A DNA stretch of 64,000 bases from CAYQQR01 sp964420035 (GTDB taxonomy: Bacteria; Bacteroidota; Bacteroidia; Bacteroidales; SM23-62): positions 1 through 64,000 of the forward strand of contig CAYQQR010000009.1 of assembly GCA_964420035.1 (NCBI GenBank). The letters are read 5' to 3'. Below, piece by piece: positions 32,482-40,635 of this stretch. The translations under genes were made by a program, and so were the position numbers. Numbering within the stretch: position 1 is the first letter of the stretch; each line of letters starts with the position of its first letter. The notes beneath the pieces are model-generated. The model saw nothing but the letters and a program-made list of their open reading frames with translations, did not search any database and was not told where the DNA came from.

Positions 32482-34828
32482 GAGAATCGTTCAAATATTG
32501 TTCCAGACTGTACTCGTCCTGGAATTTCACCTGCCGGGCCTTGCTGCCTTCATAGGGACCGACGATCCCGGCTGCTTCCAGCTGGTCGATGATACGTCCG
32601 GCCCGGTTGTAGCCTATGGAAAATTTTCGCTGTATAAGGGAAGTGGAGCCTTGCTGATGCTGCACGACCAACCTTGCAGCATCTTCAAATAGTTCGTCTC
32701 TTTTACCGTTATCCATATCACCGAATCCGGATTCATCCTCTTCCTTAACTTCCGGCAGGAGGAAAGCAGAGTTAAAGCTTTGTTGTTCGCTAACGAAATC
32801 GGTGATGACATCAATTTCGCTTGTGTCAATAAAGGCACATTGCAGGCGGGTGAGTTCACTGCCATGGGAGATCAACATATCACCGCGACCCACCAACTGG
32901 TTGGCACCCGGGGTGTCCAGTATGGTCCTGGAATCCACCATTGCCGTAACTTTGAAGGCGATGCGGGCGGGGAAATTAGCCTTTATGGTACCCGTGATAA
33001 TGTTGGTTGACGGTCGCTGTGTGGCAATGATCAGGTGGATGCCGACGGCCCGGGCCAATTGTGCCAGCCGGGCCAGGGGTGTCTCAATTTCACGTCCAGC
33101 CGTCATTATAAGGTCGGCGAACTCATCAACGATCATCACAATATAGGGCAGGTAGCGATGACCTTTTTGCGGATTCAGTTGACGGGAAATGAATTTCTGA
33201 TTGTATTCCTTAATATTCCTGACCTTAGCCTTTTTGAGGAGATTGTATCGCTGGTCCATCTCAATGGTCAGGGATTGAAGCGTCCGGATAACGTGTTTGA
33301 CATCATTGACTATGGGTTCTTCGATATCCGGCAACTTAGCCAGGAAATGTTTTTCTATCTTGCTGTATAAGGTAAGTTCAACCTTTTTGGGGTCGATCAT
33401 GACGAATTTTAGCTGGGCCGGATGCATACGGTAAAGCAGCGAAGCAATGATGGCATTCAGTCCGACCGATTTACCCTGGCCGGTAGCTCCGGCAATTAAT
33501 AAATGGGGCATCCTGGTCAGATCGAACATGTAGGTTTCGTTGGAAATGGTCTTGCCCAGGCCGATAGCCAGGTCAAATTTCGATTCCCTGAATTTTTTCG
33601 AAGATATGATGGAACGCATGGATACGATTTCCGGATTTTGATTGGGTACTTCTATCCCAATGGTGCCCCTTCCCGGTATGGGTGCGATGATCCTTATCCC
33701 GAGGGCCGCCAGGCTTAAGGCAATGTCATCTTCAAGATTTTTGATCTTTGAAATACGGATTCCCGGTGCCGGCACGATTTCATAAAGGGTGATGGTGGGA
33801 CCGATGGTAGCTTTGATCTTATCGATCTGTATCTTATAATTCCCCAGGGTCTCCACGATACGGTTCTTGTTACTGATCAGTTCTTCATTGCTTACTTCAG
33901 AATTTCCCATGGAATGATCTTCCAGAAGCTCCAATGGGGGGTACTGGTAACGGGACAGTTCCAGGGTGGGATCGAAATCTTCCCGGTCCTGACCGGTGAA
34001 TTCCCCACTTTGCGTAAGCTCCTCCTTGAGTTGTTCGACGGTCAGTTTCACACCCCCTTCCTGTTCAGCCAGGTCACGGGTGGCAAAGCGCAGTTCTTCA
34101 GGGACTTCTTCCTCTTGTACAGCTCCGTTTTTTTCAAGGCCTTCGGGTTCACTGATTTTTTCTTTCTGTTTTTCTTCAAAATTGTCCGATTCATCATTTG
34201 GCTCTTCAGTATCTTCTGTATCTTCAGCAGCCACCTGCCGTATTAAGAATTGGATAAGACGGTTTACTGATGGGTATGAGGACAGCACGATAAAGGTAAA
34301 CCAAACAAAAATAATCAATAAGAGCGCTCCGGTGCGTCCCAAAATGGTATTAAGCCATTCACTCATATAATATCCGTGTGCCCCGCCCGGTCCGCTTCCC
34401 AGAAAGCCGGAGGCTTCAGCGAAAATATATCCCATGGTAACGGAAATAATGATCATCGCGGAAAGAGCAATCAGGACAGTCCTTCTTAGAGGCAGAAGCC
34501 GTATTCCAAATAGTCTTGTCCCGGCAATGAACAGCAGAAAGGGCACCAAAAGGGAGGACAAGCCGAACCATTTATGGATAAATACATTGGAAAGCCATGC
34601 ACCGGCTCTTCCTGCCCAGTTTTCAGCACGAAGGTCCAGTCCGGAAGTTATATGCTCCCAGTCGAAGCTCTGATCCACCTTCCAGGTAAAAAGATAAGAA
34701 ACAAAGGACAGGGTCATGTAGAATGAGAACAGGATAATAAAGGATCCCAATACCATCTTGATCCTTTCATCCCTGAACAATAACAGGATACCGTTTCTCT
34801 TGTTTCTTTTTTTTGTTTTGACCGGCAT
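32456..34828 (-). CDS. ftsK: DNA translocase FtsK/SpoIIIE
   Basis: A 790-residue protein with four N-terminal membrane helices (about residues 27-180), an acidic linker (about 200-290), and the motor: alpha domain SKIKNLEDDIALSLA, Walker A GATGQGKSVGLN (near 440), Walker B YIVMIVDEFADLIM (near 570), ATQRPSTNIITG, and a C-terminal gamma winged helix (SLIQRKFSIGYNRAGRIID, near 725) that reads orienting DNA sites. It clears chromosome ends through the division septum. All ATPase motifs are intact. An exact -7 element lies upstream at 34857-34864. Confidence 0.96.
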   Translation of the reverse strand: MPVKTKKRNKRNGILLLFRDERIKMVLGSFIILFSFYMTLSFVSYLFTWKVDQSFDWEHITSGLDLRAENWAGRAGAWLSNVFIHKWFGLSSLLVPFLLFIAGTRLFGIRLLPLRRTVLIALSAMIIISVTMGYIFAEASGFLGSGPGGAHGYYMSEWLNTILGRTGALLLIIFVWFTFIVLSSYPSVNRLIQFLIRQVAAEDTEDTEEPNDESDNFEEKQKEKISEPEGLEKNGAVQEEEVPEELRFATRDLAEQEGGVKLTVEQLKEELTQSGEFTGQDREDFDPTLELSRYQYPPLELLEDHSMGNSEVSNEELISNKNRIVETLGNYKIQIDKIKATIGPTITLYEIVPAPGIRISKIKNLEDDIALSLAALGIRIIAPIPGRGTIGIEVPNQNPEIVSMRSIISSKKFRESKFDLAIGLGKTISNETYMFDLTRMPHLLIAGATGQGKSVGLNAIIASLLYRMHPAQLKFVMIDPKKVELTLYSKIEKHFLAKLPDIEEPIVNDVKHVIRTLQSLTIEMDQRYNLLKKAKVRNIKEYNQKFISRQLNPQKGHRYLPYIVMIVDEFADLIMTAGREIETPLARLAQLARAVGIHLIIATQRPSTNIITGTIKANFPARIAFKVTAMVDSRTILDTPGANQLVGRGDMLISHGSELTRLQCAFIDTSEIDVITDFVSEQQSFNSAFLLPEVKEEDESGFGDMDNGKRDELFEDAARLVVQHQQGSTSLIQRKFSIGYNRAGRIIDQLEAAGIVGPYEGSKARQVKFQDEYSLEQYLNDSHESTESDK

Positions 34829-34856
34829 GGGTAATCAACGGGTTTAATTCGAAGAA

Positions 34857-34864
34857 CAAAGATA
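34857..34864 (-). promoter_or_regulatory. -7 promoter element TATCTTTG before ftsK
   Basis: On the minus strand TATCTTTG, an exact TAnnTTTG match, 28 bp before the ftsK ATG. It indicates separate transcription from the lipoprotein gene upstream. Confidence 0.5.
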
Positions 34865-34880
34865 GAAAGCAATTCGCTTT

Positions 34881-35564
34881 TTATTCAAGCAACATCTGTA
34901 AAATACTTTCCATATCCGTTCTCGAGATGGTGATGTATTCATCAGGGACCTTGAATTGCCTGGCGGGGATCTTTTTGGGTTCCACCCTGGAGGCACGGAG
35001 ATGCATTCTCACGTTGAGCAGGTCAATCTGGAATTCCATCAGTGTTCCTTCCACCTCCCGGAAGGGATTCATTGCATTGGGCGAATCAACATCTATCCTA
35101 TTGGTATAATAGACCATGAACCTGCTGGTGTCGGAACCGGAAAGCACTGCCTGCATAGCCTTGCATTCCAGCCCGGCCAGGGTTTTAACCGTGTCAACAG
35201 GGACCAGTTTCATTTGATCCATGGTCCCATAACAGCAGGGCAATTCACCCTTTTTGCCGTAATAGACATATTTCTTATCTGAAAATTTCAGCAATGTTGC
35301 AGTGGTACTGTTTTTCAGATCGGTAATGTTGGTTACTGAAAAAATGCCGAGAAATCCCTCTATGGTATTACTGGTCATGTGTTTATTGAATAAGAGGACC
35401 ATTTTCCTGGGCAGCATCCATTCGGAATAATTCTTTAAATTCTCTTCTATATAGCTAAGCTTATATTCAATAATACCTTCTTTGATCTTCTTTTCTTTTT
35501 CTCTCCTTTCGCCGCAGGAAAAAGTCAGTAATACTAACAACACACTGATCAGGCTAACGCGCAT
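34881..35564 (-). CDS. Hypothetical lipoprotein, possibly GLPGLI/DUF4412-like
   Basis: A 227-residue lipoprotein: leader with lipobox FSCG at residues 15-18, then a charged stretch (GERREKEKKIKEG). The body looks like a beta-rich periplasmic domain: IIEYKLSYIEEN, LLKFSDKKYVYYGKKGELPCC, then a TLAGLECKAMQAVLSG segment resembling the conserved I.G..CK.A core of GLPGLI/DUF4412 proteins, then SRFMVYYTNRIDV. Function is unknown for those families. It is transcribed in the same direction as ftsK, 52 bp upstream of it, but ftsK has its own promoter. Confidence 0.7.
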   Translation of the reverse strand: MRVSLISVLLVLLTFSCGERREKEKKIKEGIIEYKLSYIEENLKNYSEWMLPRKMVLLFNKHMTSNTIEGFLGIFSVTNITDLKNSTTATLLKFSDKKYVYYGKKGELPCCYGTMDQMKLVPVDTVKTLAGLECKAMQAVLSGSDTSRFMVYYTNRIDVDSPNAMNPFREVEGTLMEFQIDLLNVRMHLRASRVEPKKIPARQFKVPDEYITISRTDMESILQMLLE

Positions 35565-35715
35565 GAATATTTTACAGTAAGATGAATGCTCTAAAATACT
35601 AATTCTAATTGGAAATTAGCGACTTTGAATGGGCGGACCGAAAGTCGGTATGATATAATATTAAAGACTGTTGTTAAACAATGGTTTTGGCATTATTCTG
35701 AGATTGCGAATTGAT

Positions 35716-35723
35716 TAGTTTTG
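35716..35723 (+). promoter_or_regulatory. -7 promoter element TAGTTTTG before the carbamate kinase gene
   Basis: An exact TAnnTTTG match 10 bp before the ATG at 35734, implying a leader of only a few bases. No clear -33 element was seen. The rest of the 35565-35733 spacer is AT-rich without features. Confidence 0.5.
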
Positions 35724-35733
35724 TATCCTCAAT

Positions 35734-36699
35734 ATGAACAGGATGAATAAACTTGCTGTAGTCGCGCTGGGTGGTAATGCACTCCTGAGAGGAGACCAGG
35801 CAGGAACCATTGAGGAACAGGAACAAAATACCACCGATACACTGGAAAACCTGGTCTTTTTATTGAACGAAGACTACAATCTGGTTCTCAGTCATGGCAA
35901 CGGTCCCCAGGTGGGGAATATCATCATGCGCAATGATGCAGGGGAACAGGTCTATGGCATACCCCAGATGCCTATTGATATTTGTGTTGCTGATTCACAG
36001 GGTGGTATCGGCTATATGATCGAAAGGATGCTTTTGAATGTCCTGAACAAGCATAAGATCGACAGGGAAGTGGTAACCCTGGTTACCCAGGTCGTTGTCA
36101 ACAAGGATGATTCTGCCTTTAAGGACCCCGCCAAACGCGTAGGAAAGATATATACCCGGGAAAAAGCCGACAGGCTGCAACGGAAAAAGGGATGGATATT
36201 CAAGGAAGAGTTAAAAAAGGAAGGGGGCCGGCGCAGGGTTGTACCTTCGCCGCATCCTGTAAGGATCATGAATGAAAAGGTTGTTGAAAATATGGCCCGG
36301 CAGGGTATTATTGTCATTGCATCGGGTGGAGGGGGCATACCTGTATACATTGATGAAAAAGGGGATATACGGCCCTCGGAAGCCGTTATCGATAAAGACC
36401 TGGCGTCTTCATTGATGGCAGCTCGTATCGGAGCCGATGAATTTTATATTCTTACCGATGTGCCCTATGTTTATCTGAATTATAAAAAACCGAATCAACA
36501 AATCGTTGAATTCCTTGACCACGAGGATACTACGCGCTTTCTGAATGAAGGGATGTTCGGGGAAGGATCCATGGCGCCGAAGATACGGGCCTGTCTTCAG
36601 TTTATTGAGCAAGGGGGTCAGAAATCGGTCATTACCGAAGCCTTCAAGCTGGAAGACAAGCGCTACGGAACCAAAATTACCATGCAGTACGATTCTTAG
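35734..36699 (+). CDS. arcC: Carbamate kinase
   Basis: A 321-residue amino-acid-kinase-fold enzyme. Motifs: VVALGGNALL (near residue 9), LSHGNGPQVGNI (near 52), MPIDICVADSQGGIGYMIE, VPSPHPVRI, VIASGGGGIPVY (near 189), VIDKDLASSLMA (near 219) and ILTDVPYVY. These are diagnostic of carbamate kinase, which makes ATP and carbamate from carbamoyl phosphate. A second ATG lies at codon 4. It lies 147 bp upstream of ornithine carbamoyltransferase, so the pair resembles the last two steps of arginine/citrulline fermentation. Arginine deiminase is not in the window. Confidence 0.94.
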   Translation: MNRMNKLAVVALGGNALLRGDQAGTIEEQEQNTTDTLENLVFLLNEDYNLVLSHGNGPQVGNIIMRNDAGEQVYGIPQMPIDICVADSQGGIGYMIERMLLNVLNKHKIDREVVTLVTQVVVNKDDSAFKDPAKRVGKIYTREKADRLQRKKGWIFKEELKKEGGRRRVVPSPHPVRIMNEKVVENMARQGIIVIASGGGGIPVYIDEKGDIRPSEAVIDKDLASSLMAARIGADEFYILTDVPYVYLNYKKPNQQIVEFLDHEDTTRFLNEGMFGEGSMAPKIRACLQFIEQGGQKSVITEAFKLEDKRYGTKITMQYDS

Positions 36700-36819
36700 T
36701 GGCCGGTTTCTGGTTTCTGGCTGCTGGTCGTTGGCAATGCTTCCAACGGCAGGCGACAAGCCACCAGAAACATTTTGAATAATTTTCAAATTATTAAAAT
36801 CCAAAGTATTTTCTTTTAC

Positions 36820-36827
36820 TACTTTTG
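36820..36827 (+). promoter_or_regulatory. -7 promoter element TACTTTTG before the OTC gene
   Basis: An exact TAnnTTTG match. It ends 9 bp before the first ATG (36837) and 18 bp before the second (36846), so the mRNA would have almost no leader. It suggests the second ATG as the start. Confidence 0.5.
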
Positions 36828-36845
36828 CAGTCTAAAATGACAATT

Positions 36846-37847
36846 ATGGCTTTTAACCTACGCAACCGGCACTTTTTGAAACTCCTTGATTTTACTCCGG
36901 ATGAGATACGTTTTTTACTGGACCTTTCTTTTACGCTCAAGCGGGCTAAATACAGCGGTACCGAACAGCACCGGCTGAAGGGCAAGAATATTGCCCTGAT
37001 CTTTGAGAAAACCTCTACCCGTACCCGCTGTGCTTTTGAAGTGGCTGCCTATGATCAGGGTGCCCATGTTTCTTATCTGGGACCCACGGGCTCACAGATC
37101 GGTAATAAAGAATCGATGAAAGATACGGCCAGGGTCCTGGGCCGTATGTACGACGGAATCGAATACCGGGGCTTTGGTCAGAAGATTATAGAACAACTGG
37201 CCAAATATGCCGGGGTACCCGTCTGGAACGGTCTTACCGACGAGTTTCATCCAACCCAGGTGTTGGCTGATTTGATGACCATGCAGGAACATTGCGACAA
37301 ACCCCTTTCAGATATCAAATTTGCCTACCTGGGGGATGCCCGGAACAACATGGGCAATTCACTCATGGTGGGCGCTGCCCAGATGGGTATGGATTTCAGG
37401 GCCGTTGCTCCCAGGCAGAATCAACCCTCTGAAGAGCTGGTCAAATCGTGTGGGGAAATTGCATCAACAACCGGTGCTTCCGTTACTCTAACAGATGACC
37501 CGGGGAAAGGGGTGAAGGATGTTGACTTTTTGTATACCGATGTATGGGTTTCCATGGGAGAACCTGAAGAGGTGTGGGAACAACGGATAGAATTAATGAA
37601 GGACTACCAGGTTAATTCAGAGCTCCTGAAAAAGACGGGTAATCCCAAAGTTAAGTTCCTGCATTGTTTACCGGCCTTTCATAACAGGGAAACAAAAGTA
37701 GGAGAGGAGATATACAATAAATTTGGCCTGGAATCCATGGAGGTTACCGAAGACGTATTCGAATCAAAGTACTCTATTGTTTTCGAAGAAGCCGAAAACC
37801 GCGTCCATACCATTAAAGCGGTTATGGTGGCCACCCTGGGTGAATGA
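36846..37847 (+). CDS. argF: Ornithine carbamoyltransferase
   Basis: About 333 residues from the ATG at 36846 (MAFNLRNRHFLKLLDFT, the usual family start; 36837 also possible). It has the carbamoyl-phosphate loop EKTSTRTRCAFE (near residue 53), YRGFGQKII, NGLTDEFHPTQVLADLMT (near 130), the ornithine-binding DVWVSMGEPEE, and HCLPAFHNRET (near 270) with the catalytic Cys-Leu-Pro loop. The sequence resembles the catabolic/OTC group (ArcB-like), and the carbamate kinase next to it supports working in the citrulline-breaking direction. The biosynthetic direction cannot be excluded by sequence, and a true N-acetyl- or succinylornithine-type transcarbamylase seems unlikely because those motifs differ. 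Confidence 0.92.
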   Translation: MAFNLRNRHFLKLLDFTPDEIRFLLDLSFTLKRAKYSGTEQHRLKGKNIALIFEKTSTRTRCAFEVAAYDQGAHVSYLGPTGSQIGNKESMKDTARVLGRMYDGIEYRGFGQKIIEQLAKYAGVPVWNGLTDEFHPTQVLADLMTMQEHCDKPLSDIKFAYLGDARNNMGNSLMVGAAQMGMDFRAVAPRQNQPSEELVKSCGEIASTTGASVTLTDDPGKGVKDVDFLYTDVWVSMGEPEEVWEQRIELMKDYQVNSELLKKTGNPKVKFLHCLPAFHNRETKVGEEIYNKFGLESMEVTEDVFESKYSIVFEEAENRVHTIKAVMVATLGE

Positions 37848-37925
37848 GTCTGGTTTCTGGCCTCTGGCCTTTGACCTTACACCCACACCCAATCCCCACA
37901 CCCTCATTCTGAATTCTGAATTAAT
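37848..37925. repeat. GGTTTCTGG, CACACCC and ATTCTGAATTCTGAATT repeats
   Basis: GTCTGGTTTCTGGCCTCTGGCC, then TTACACCCACACCCAATCCCCACACCC, then ATTCTGAATTCTGAATT. The GGTTTCTGG part also follows the carbamate kinase gene (36702-36725). The remaining 37926-38023 is AT-rich. Confidence 0.7.
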
Positions 37926-38023
37926 AAGGCTACTTCCTACTTCCATTAATTTCTCCCCTCATTTTGTGAATTGTGGATTTTTTTTTCATAACTTGTATGA
38001 AGTTCAACATTTTACACGTTCAA

Positions 38024-38278
38024 ATGATCTTATATGTCGGTAACATAGCTTATTCATTATCTGACGAGGACCTGAAAAAAGTATTTGAAGAATATGGAGA
38101 AGTTAATGCGGCTAAAATCGTCAGATACAAAAGCAGCGGCAGATCAAAGGGTTATGGTTTTGTTGAAATGCTCAATGAAGAGGAAGCGGAAAAGGCTATT
38201 GGCGAACTGGAAGGCAAGATCGTTCAGGGCCGGAATTTGAGAGTAGCTAAAGCAAAAATCCAGACCTTCACGGAGTAA
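38024..38278 (+). CDS. RNA-binding protein with a single RRM domain
   Basis: An 84-residue protein made of one RRM. RNP2 is ILYVGN at residues 2-7, RNP1 is KGYGFVEM near residue 43, and the C-terminal NLRVAKAKI strand completes the fold. The ATG at 38024 is chosen because RRM proteins of this type begin directly before RNP2; GTG or ATG starts further upstream would add an unconserved extension. Bacterial RRM proteins bind single-stranded RNA, often in cold or stress conditions, but the targets here are unknown. It is followed by a weak hairpin and by convergent genes. Confidence 0.88.
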   Translation: MILYVGNIAYSLSDEDLKKVFEEYGEVNAAKIVRYKSSGRSKGYGFVEMLNEEEAEKAIGELEGKIVQGRNLRVAKAKIQTFTE

Positions 38279-38293
38279 GTCTGGTTTTCATCA

Positions 38294-38330
38294 CCCTGTT
38301 TTTCAGGACCGGATTCAACAGGGGTCTTTA
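38294..38330 (+). terminator. Possible weak terminator after the RRM gene
   Basis: CCCTGTT (38294-38300) can pair with AACAGGG (38317-38323) across a 16-base loop, followed by GTCTTTATTA. The loop is long and the T-run poor, so termination is uncertain. It lies in the spacer between convergent genes. Confidence 0.35.
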
Positions 38331-38334
38331 TTAC

Positions 38335-38823
38335 TCAGGCTGTAAAAAACGCTCTGACAAAGTAATATGTCATAGTCAGGGATGCGGCTAGTTTTAATCC
38401 AACACCAGTCAGAAAACCCAGGAAGGAACCAAAGCCGGCTCTGAATGCCTGCCCGGATTCCTTACCGTCAATTACTTCACCAATAACGGCACCGACGAAA
38501 GGTCCCACGATAATTCCCAGGGGTGGGAAAAAGAATAATCCGAGGACAAGACCGATCACGGCTCCCCAGATCCCCTTTTTTGATCCTCCGAAACGTTTTG
38601 TTCCCCACATGGGCACGATATAGTCCAAAACGGTAACCAGGATGGCCAGAAAGGCAAAAAACAATAAAAATGCAGCACTGAAATCGCCCCAGCGGGTGAA
38701 ATGCAACATCAACAGTCCCGCGAAACTCACCGGCGGACCCGGGATCACGGGTAAGACGCATCCCAGAATGCCCAGGATGATCAATATTATACCTAATCCA
38801 ACAAGCAGGAAATCTACAACCAT
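38335..38823 (-). CDS. DUF456 family membrane protein
   Basis: A 162-residue inner-membrane protein with about four to five helices. Glycine-rich, conserved-looking segments typical of DUF456 are present: GILGCVLPVIPGPPVSFAGL near residue 19, then a middle TKRFGGSKKGIWGAVIGLVLG, and GIIVGPFVGAVIGEV near 110. The family is common and uncharacterised; repeated GxxxG helices suggest tight packing. It is read toward the RRM gene and 84 bp from the lipoprotein gene upstream on the same strand. Confidence 0.85.
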   Translation of the reverse strand: MVVDFLLVGLGIILIILGILGCVLPVIPGPPVSFAGLLMLHFTRWGDFSAAFLLFFAFLAILVTVLDYIVPMWGTKRFGGSKKGIWGAVIGLVLGLFFFPPLGIIVGPFVGAVIGEVIDGKESGQAFRAGFGSFLGFLTGVGLKLAASLTMTYYFVRAFFTA

Positions 38824-38906
38824 TTCGGTATTGTCAGGTGTTGCGCGTTACGGGTAAGAAATCAAAAACCACGCGTAACCCGTAACCCGAAACACGTAAC
38901 GATATT

Positions 38907-39257
38907 TTACATCTTCAATCTTACATCTTCAATCACCGTGTACCCCACTTTCTCAATAGCCCCTGCAATCTCTTCCGGGGTGGTTTTGGTTTTATCGTAA
39001 CTGACTTTCGCTACCGAACCAAGGTGTGAAGCTTTCACTTCTTTGATCCCTTCTAATGAGGCTACAGATTCCTGCACGGTTTCTTCACAACCGGTACAGG
39101 TCATGCCGTGAACCGTAAATTCTGTTTCAATAAGGTTTTCAGGAGCGATTGCAATGCTTTCGGCGGTCCCTTCAGATTCATCCTGCTTTTTCTGCTCTGA
39201 CTGACAGGACAAAATGAAAACAGGGAGGAGCATGAATAAGATAAACTTTATCATCAT
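38907..39257 (-). CDS. Lipoprotein with heavy-metal-associated (HMA) domain
   Basis: A 116-residue protein. The leader ends in the lipobox ILSC (residues 15-18), followed by an acidic linker (EQKKQDESEG) and an HMA domain from about residue 47 with the metal-binding GMTCTGCEE motif. The ferredoxin-like fold then continues (VQESVASLEGIKEVKASH.., VSYDKTKTTPEEIAGAIEK). Such domains bind Cu(I) or similar ions, so it may be a membrane-anchored periplasmic metal chaperone or sensor. No copper ATPase or regulator is adjacent. Confidence 0.88.
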   Translation of the reverse strand: MMIKFILFMLLPVFILSCQSEQKKQDESEGTAESIAIAPENLIETEFTVHGMTCTGCEETVQESVASLEGIKEVKASHLGSVAKVSYDKTKTTPEEIAGAIEKVGYTVIEDVRLKM

Positions 39258-39396
39258 AATGTTCTTTTATTGTAAGCGGTAAAAATATACAATTATTCCG
39301 AAGGGCAGAACAAAGAAAAAATGTTCCGCGTTCAGCTTTTTGCTTCCTAAGTTGTAATTCCATATATTTATTTCTTATCGGTTCCTTCTGTGTATC

Positions 39397-40161
39397 TTGG
39401 AAGACTACGACAATATATTGAATAAGCTTAGCGATTTTCTGGGTAAGAATCCGGGAAACCTCAATATCCTTGAGGAGCAGATTGACGTTGACTTGCAGAT
39501 GGAATATTTTGAGAAATCGAAGAACCGTAATAAAGACCTTGATCCAGAACAGATTCTGGGTCGGAAAGATGAGATTTATAATACGAATGAACCGGAAGCT
39601 AAACGAAAAGAGCTTTTTACACAACTGGCGGCCCTGGAGAATGTAGAAGCATTTCGTGTGCTCGAGTCTTATGTGAAATCATCCTGCAAGGAACTCAGAA
39701 ATTGGGCCATCCTGGCTTTTCAGGAGAGCAGGATGTTGTTGGAAAGCAAATTCCTGGATGAAAGCCAGGTTTTCATTTCCACCGGATTGGGTGGGAAAGG
39801 TGAAAAACTGAGGTATTTCATTGTGCTTATTAAGCACAACGATAAACAGTTCTCCCCCTTGCAGAAGAAAATAACCAGGAGTGAGCTTCGTTATTGTTTT
39901 TCCCTCTATGACAGTGATGTGGAAAAGATACAATTTACCGGACGTTTCTGTACCATTGTGGCATTTATCCCTTTGCAGGCCAACATAAAAACGGTTATAC
40001 GCGACTGCATAGAGGAAACAAACATTTTTGGCAATTTTTTGATGAAGAATTTTATTGTGACCAATGTAAAAATGATGGACCGGGGAGAGATAGAAGAATT
40101 TATTGATAAGAATAACTCATCAGCAATTAATCCGCCTTCGCGGTCCGCTTCGGCGGACTAG
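39397..40161 (+). CDS. Conserved hypothetical protein with repeat-derived C-terminus
   Basis: A 254-residue soluble protein with no recognised family. It starts at a TTG (LEDYDNILNKLSDFLG); no other start codon lies before residue 34. An N-terminal helical, acidic half contains HEAT-like pairs (LFTQLAALENVEAFRVLESYV, CKELRNWAILAFQESRMLLES), and the C-terminal half looks alpha/beta (KLRYFIVLIKHND, GRFCTIVAFIPLQANIK). The last dozen codons (INPPSRSASAD) are read from a GC-rich palindrome that forms part of a repeat block, so the native C-terminus was probably shorter or different. It stands alone on its strand upstream of the thiamine-binding protein. Confidence 0.7.
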   Translation: MEDYDNILNKLSDFLGKNPGNLNILEEQIDVDLQMEYFEKSKNRNKDLDPEQILGRKDEIYNTNEPEAKRKELFTQLAALENVEAFRVLESYVKSSCKELRNWAILAFQESRMLLESKFLDESQVFISTGLGGKGEKLRYFIVLIKHNDKQFSPLQKKITRSELRYCFSLYDSDVEKIQFTGRFCTIVAFIPLQANIKTVIRDCIEETNIFGNFLMKNFIVTNVKMMDRGEIEEFIDKNNSSAINPPSRSASAD

Positions 40162-40258
40162 AAGGTATGGGATAATTGGCTTCACCGAGCTCGTAAACCC
40201 GGTTCCCCGGAGCTTGCTCCGGAATTCAGGGTCCAGGGCTTGCCCTGGGGTCCATACC
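40131..40258. repeat. Nested palindromic repeat block
   Basis: Several hairpins in 128 bp: TCCGCC (40131-40136) with GGCGGA (40152-40157); CGAGCTCG (40186-40193); CCGGAGC-TT-GCTCCGG (40207-40222); CCAGGGC-TT-GCCCTGG (40233-40248). All the later ones can be enclosed by GGTATGG (40164-40170) and CCATACC (40252-40258). The two TT-loop hairpins share one design. The first palindrome covers the stop of the preceding gene. Confidence 0.85.
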
Positions 40259-40279
40259 AATTGATTAAAAGCTATTGCA

Positions 40280-40579
40280 ATGGCGAAGGACACGATGATC
40301 AATATGGCTGTTCAGTTTTTACCCCGTTCCAAAGGCATGCATAGCTATGACCTTGTTGATGAAGCAATTGAGGTTATAGAGGAATCCGGACTGAAACACA
40401 GGGTTTGCCCCTTTGAAACCGTTGTGGAAGGTCACTGGGATGAGCTTATGAAACTCCTGGAAGCAATGAAGGAGCGGTGTTTTGCAGAAGGAGCTTTGGA
40501 AATCCTGGTCAACATCAAGCTGCAGATGAAAAAGGATGCTGATGTTCACATAGAAGACAAAATGCAGAAATACTCTTGA
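40280..40579 (+). CDS. Thiamine-binding protein (MTH1187/YkoF-like, UPF0045)
   Basis: A 99-residue cytoplasmic protein of the MTH1187/YkoF-like family: MAVQFLPRSKGMHSYDLVDEAI (from about residue 9), then GLKHRVCPFETVVEGHWDEL (near 37) and a MKERCFAEGALEILVNIKLQ region. The family forms ferredoxin-like tetramers, some of which bind thiamine. The start is the ATG after the palindromic block. No TPP riboswitch or thiamine gene is nearby, so the ligand is inferred from the family only. Confidence 0.85.
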   Translation: MAKDTMINMAVQFLPRSKGMHSYDLVDEAIEVIEESGLKHRVCPFETVVEGHWDELMKLLEAMKERCFAEGALEILVNIKLQMKKDADVHIEDKMQKYS

Positions 40580-40635
40580 GCTAACCGCCACTTGGACGAT
40601 TAACAAAACACCCCTCGATTGCCGAACCAAGACTG

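Noticed and set aside
40162..40279. Possible TPP riboswitch before the thiamine-binding gene
   Set aside because: No CUGAGA-type thi-box core was found; the structure is explained by unrelated symmetrical hairpins.
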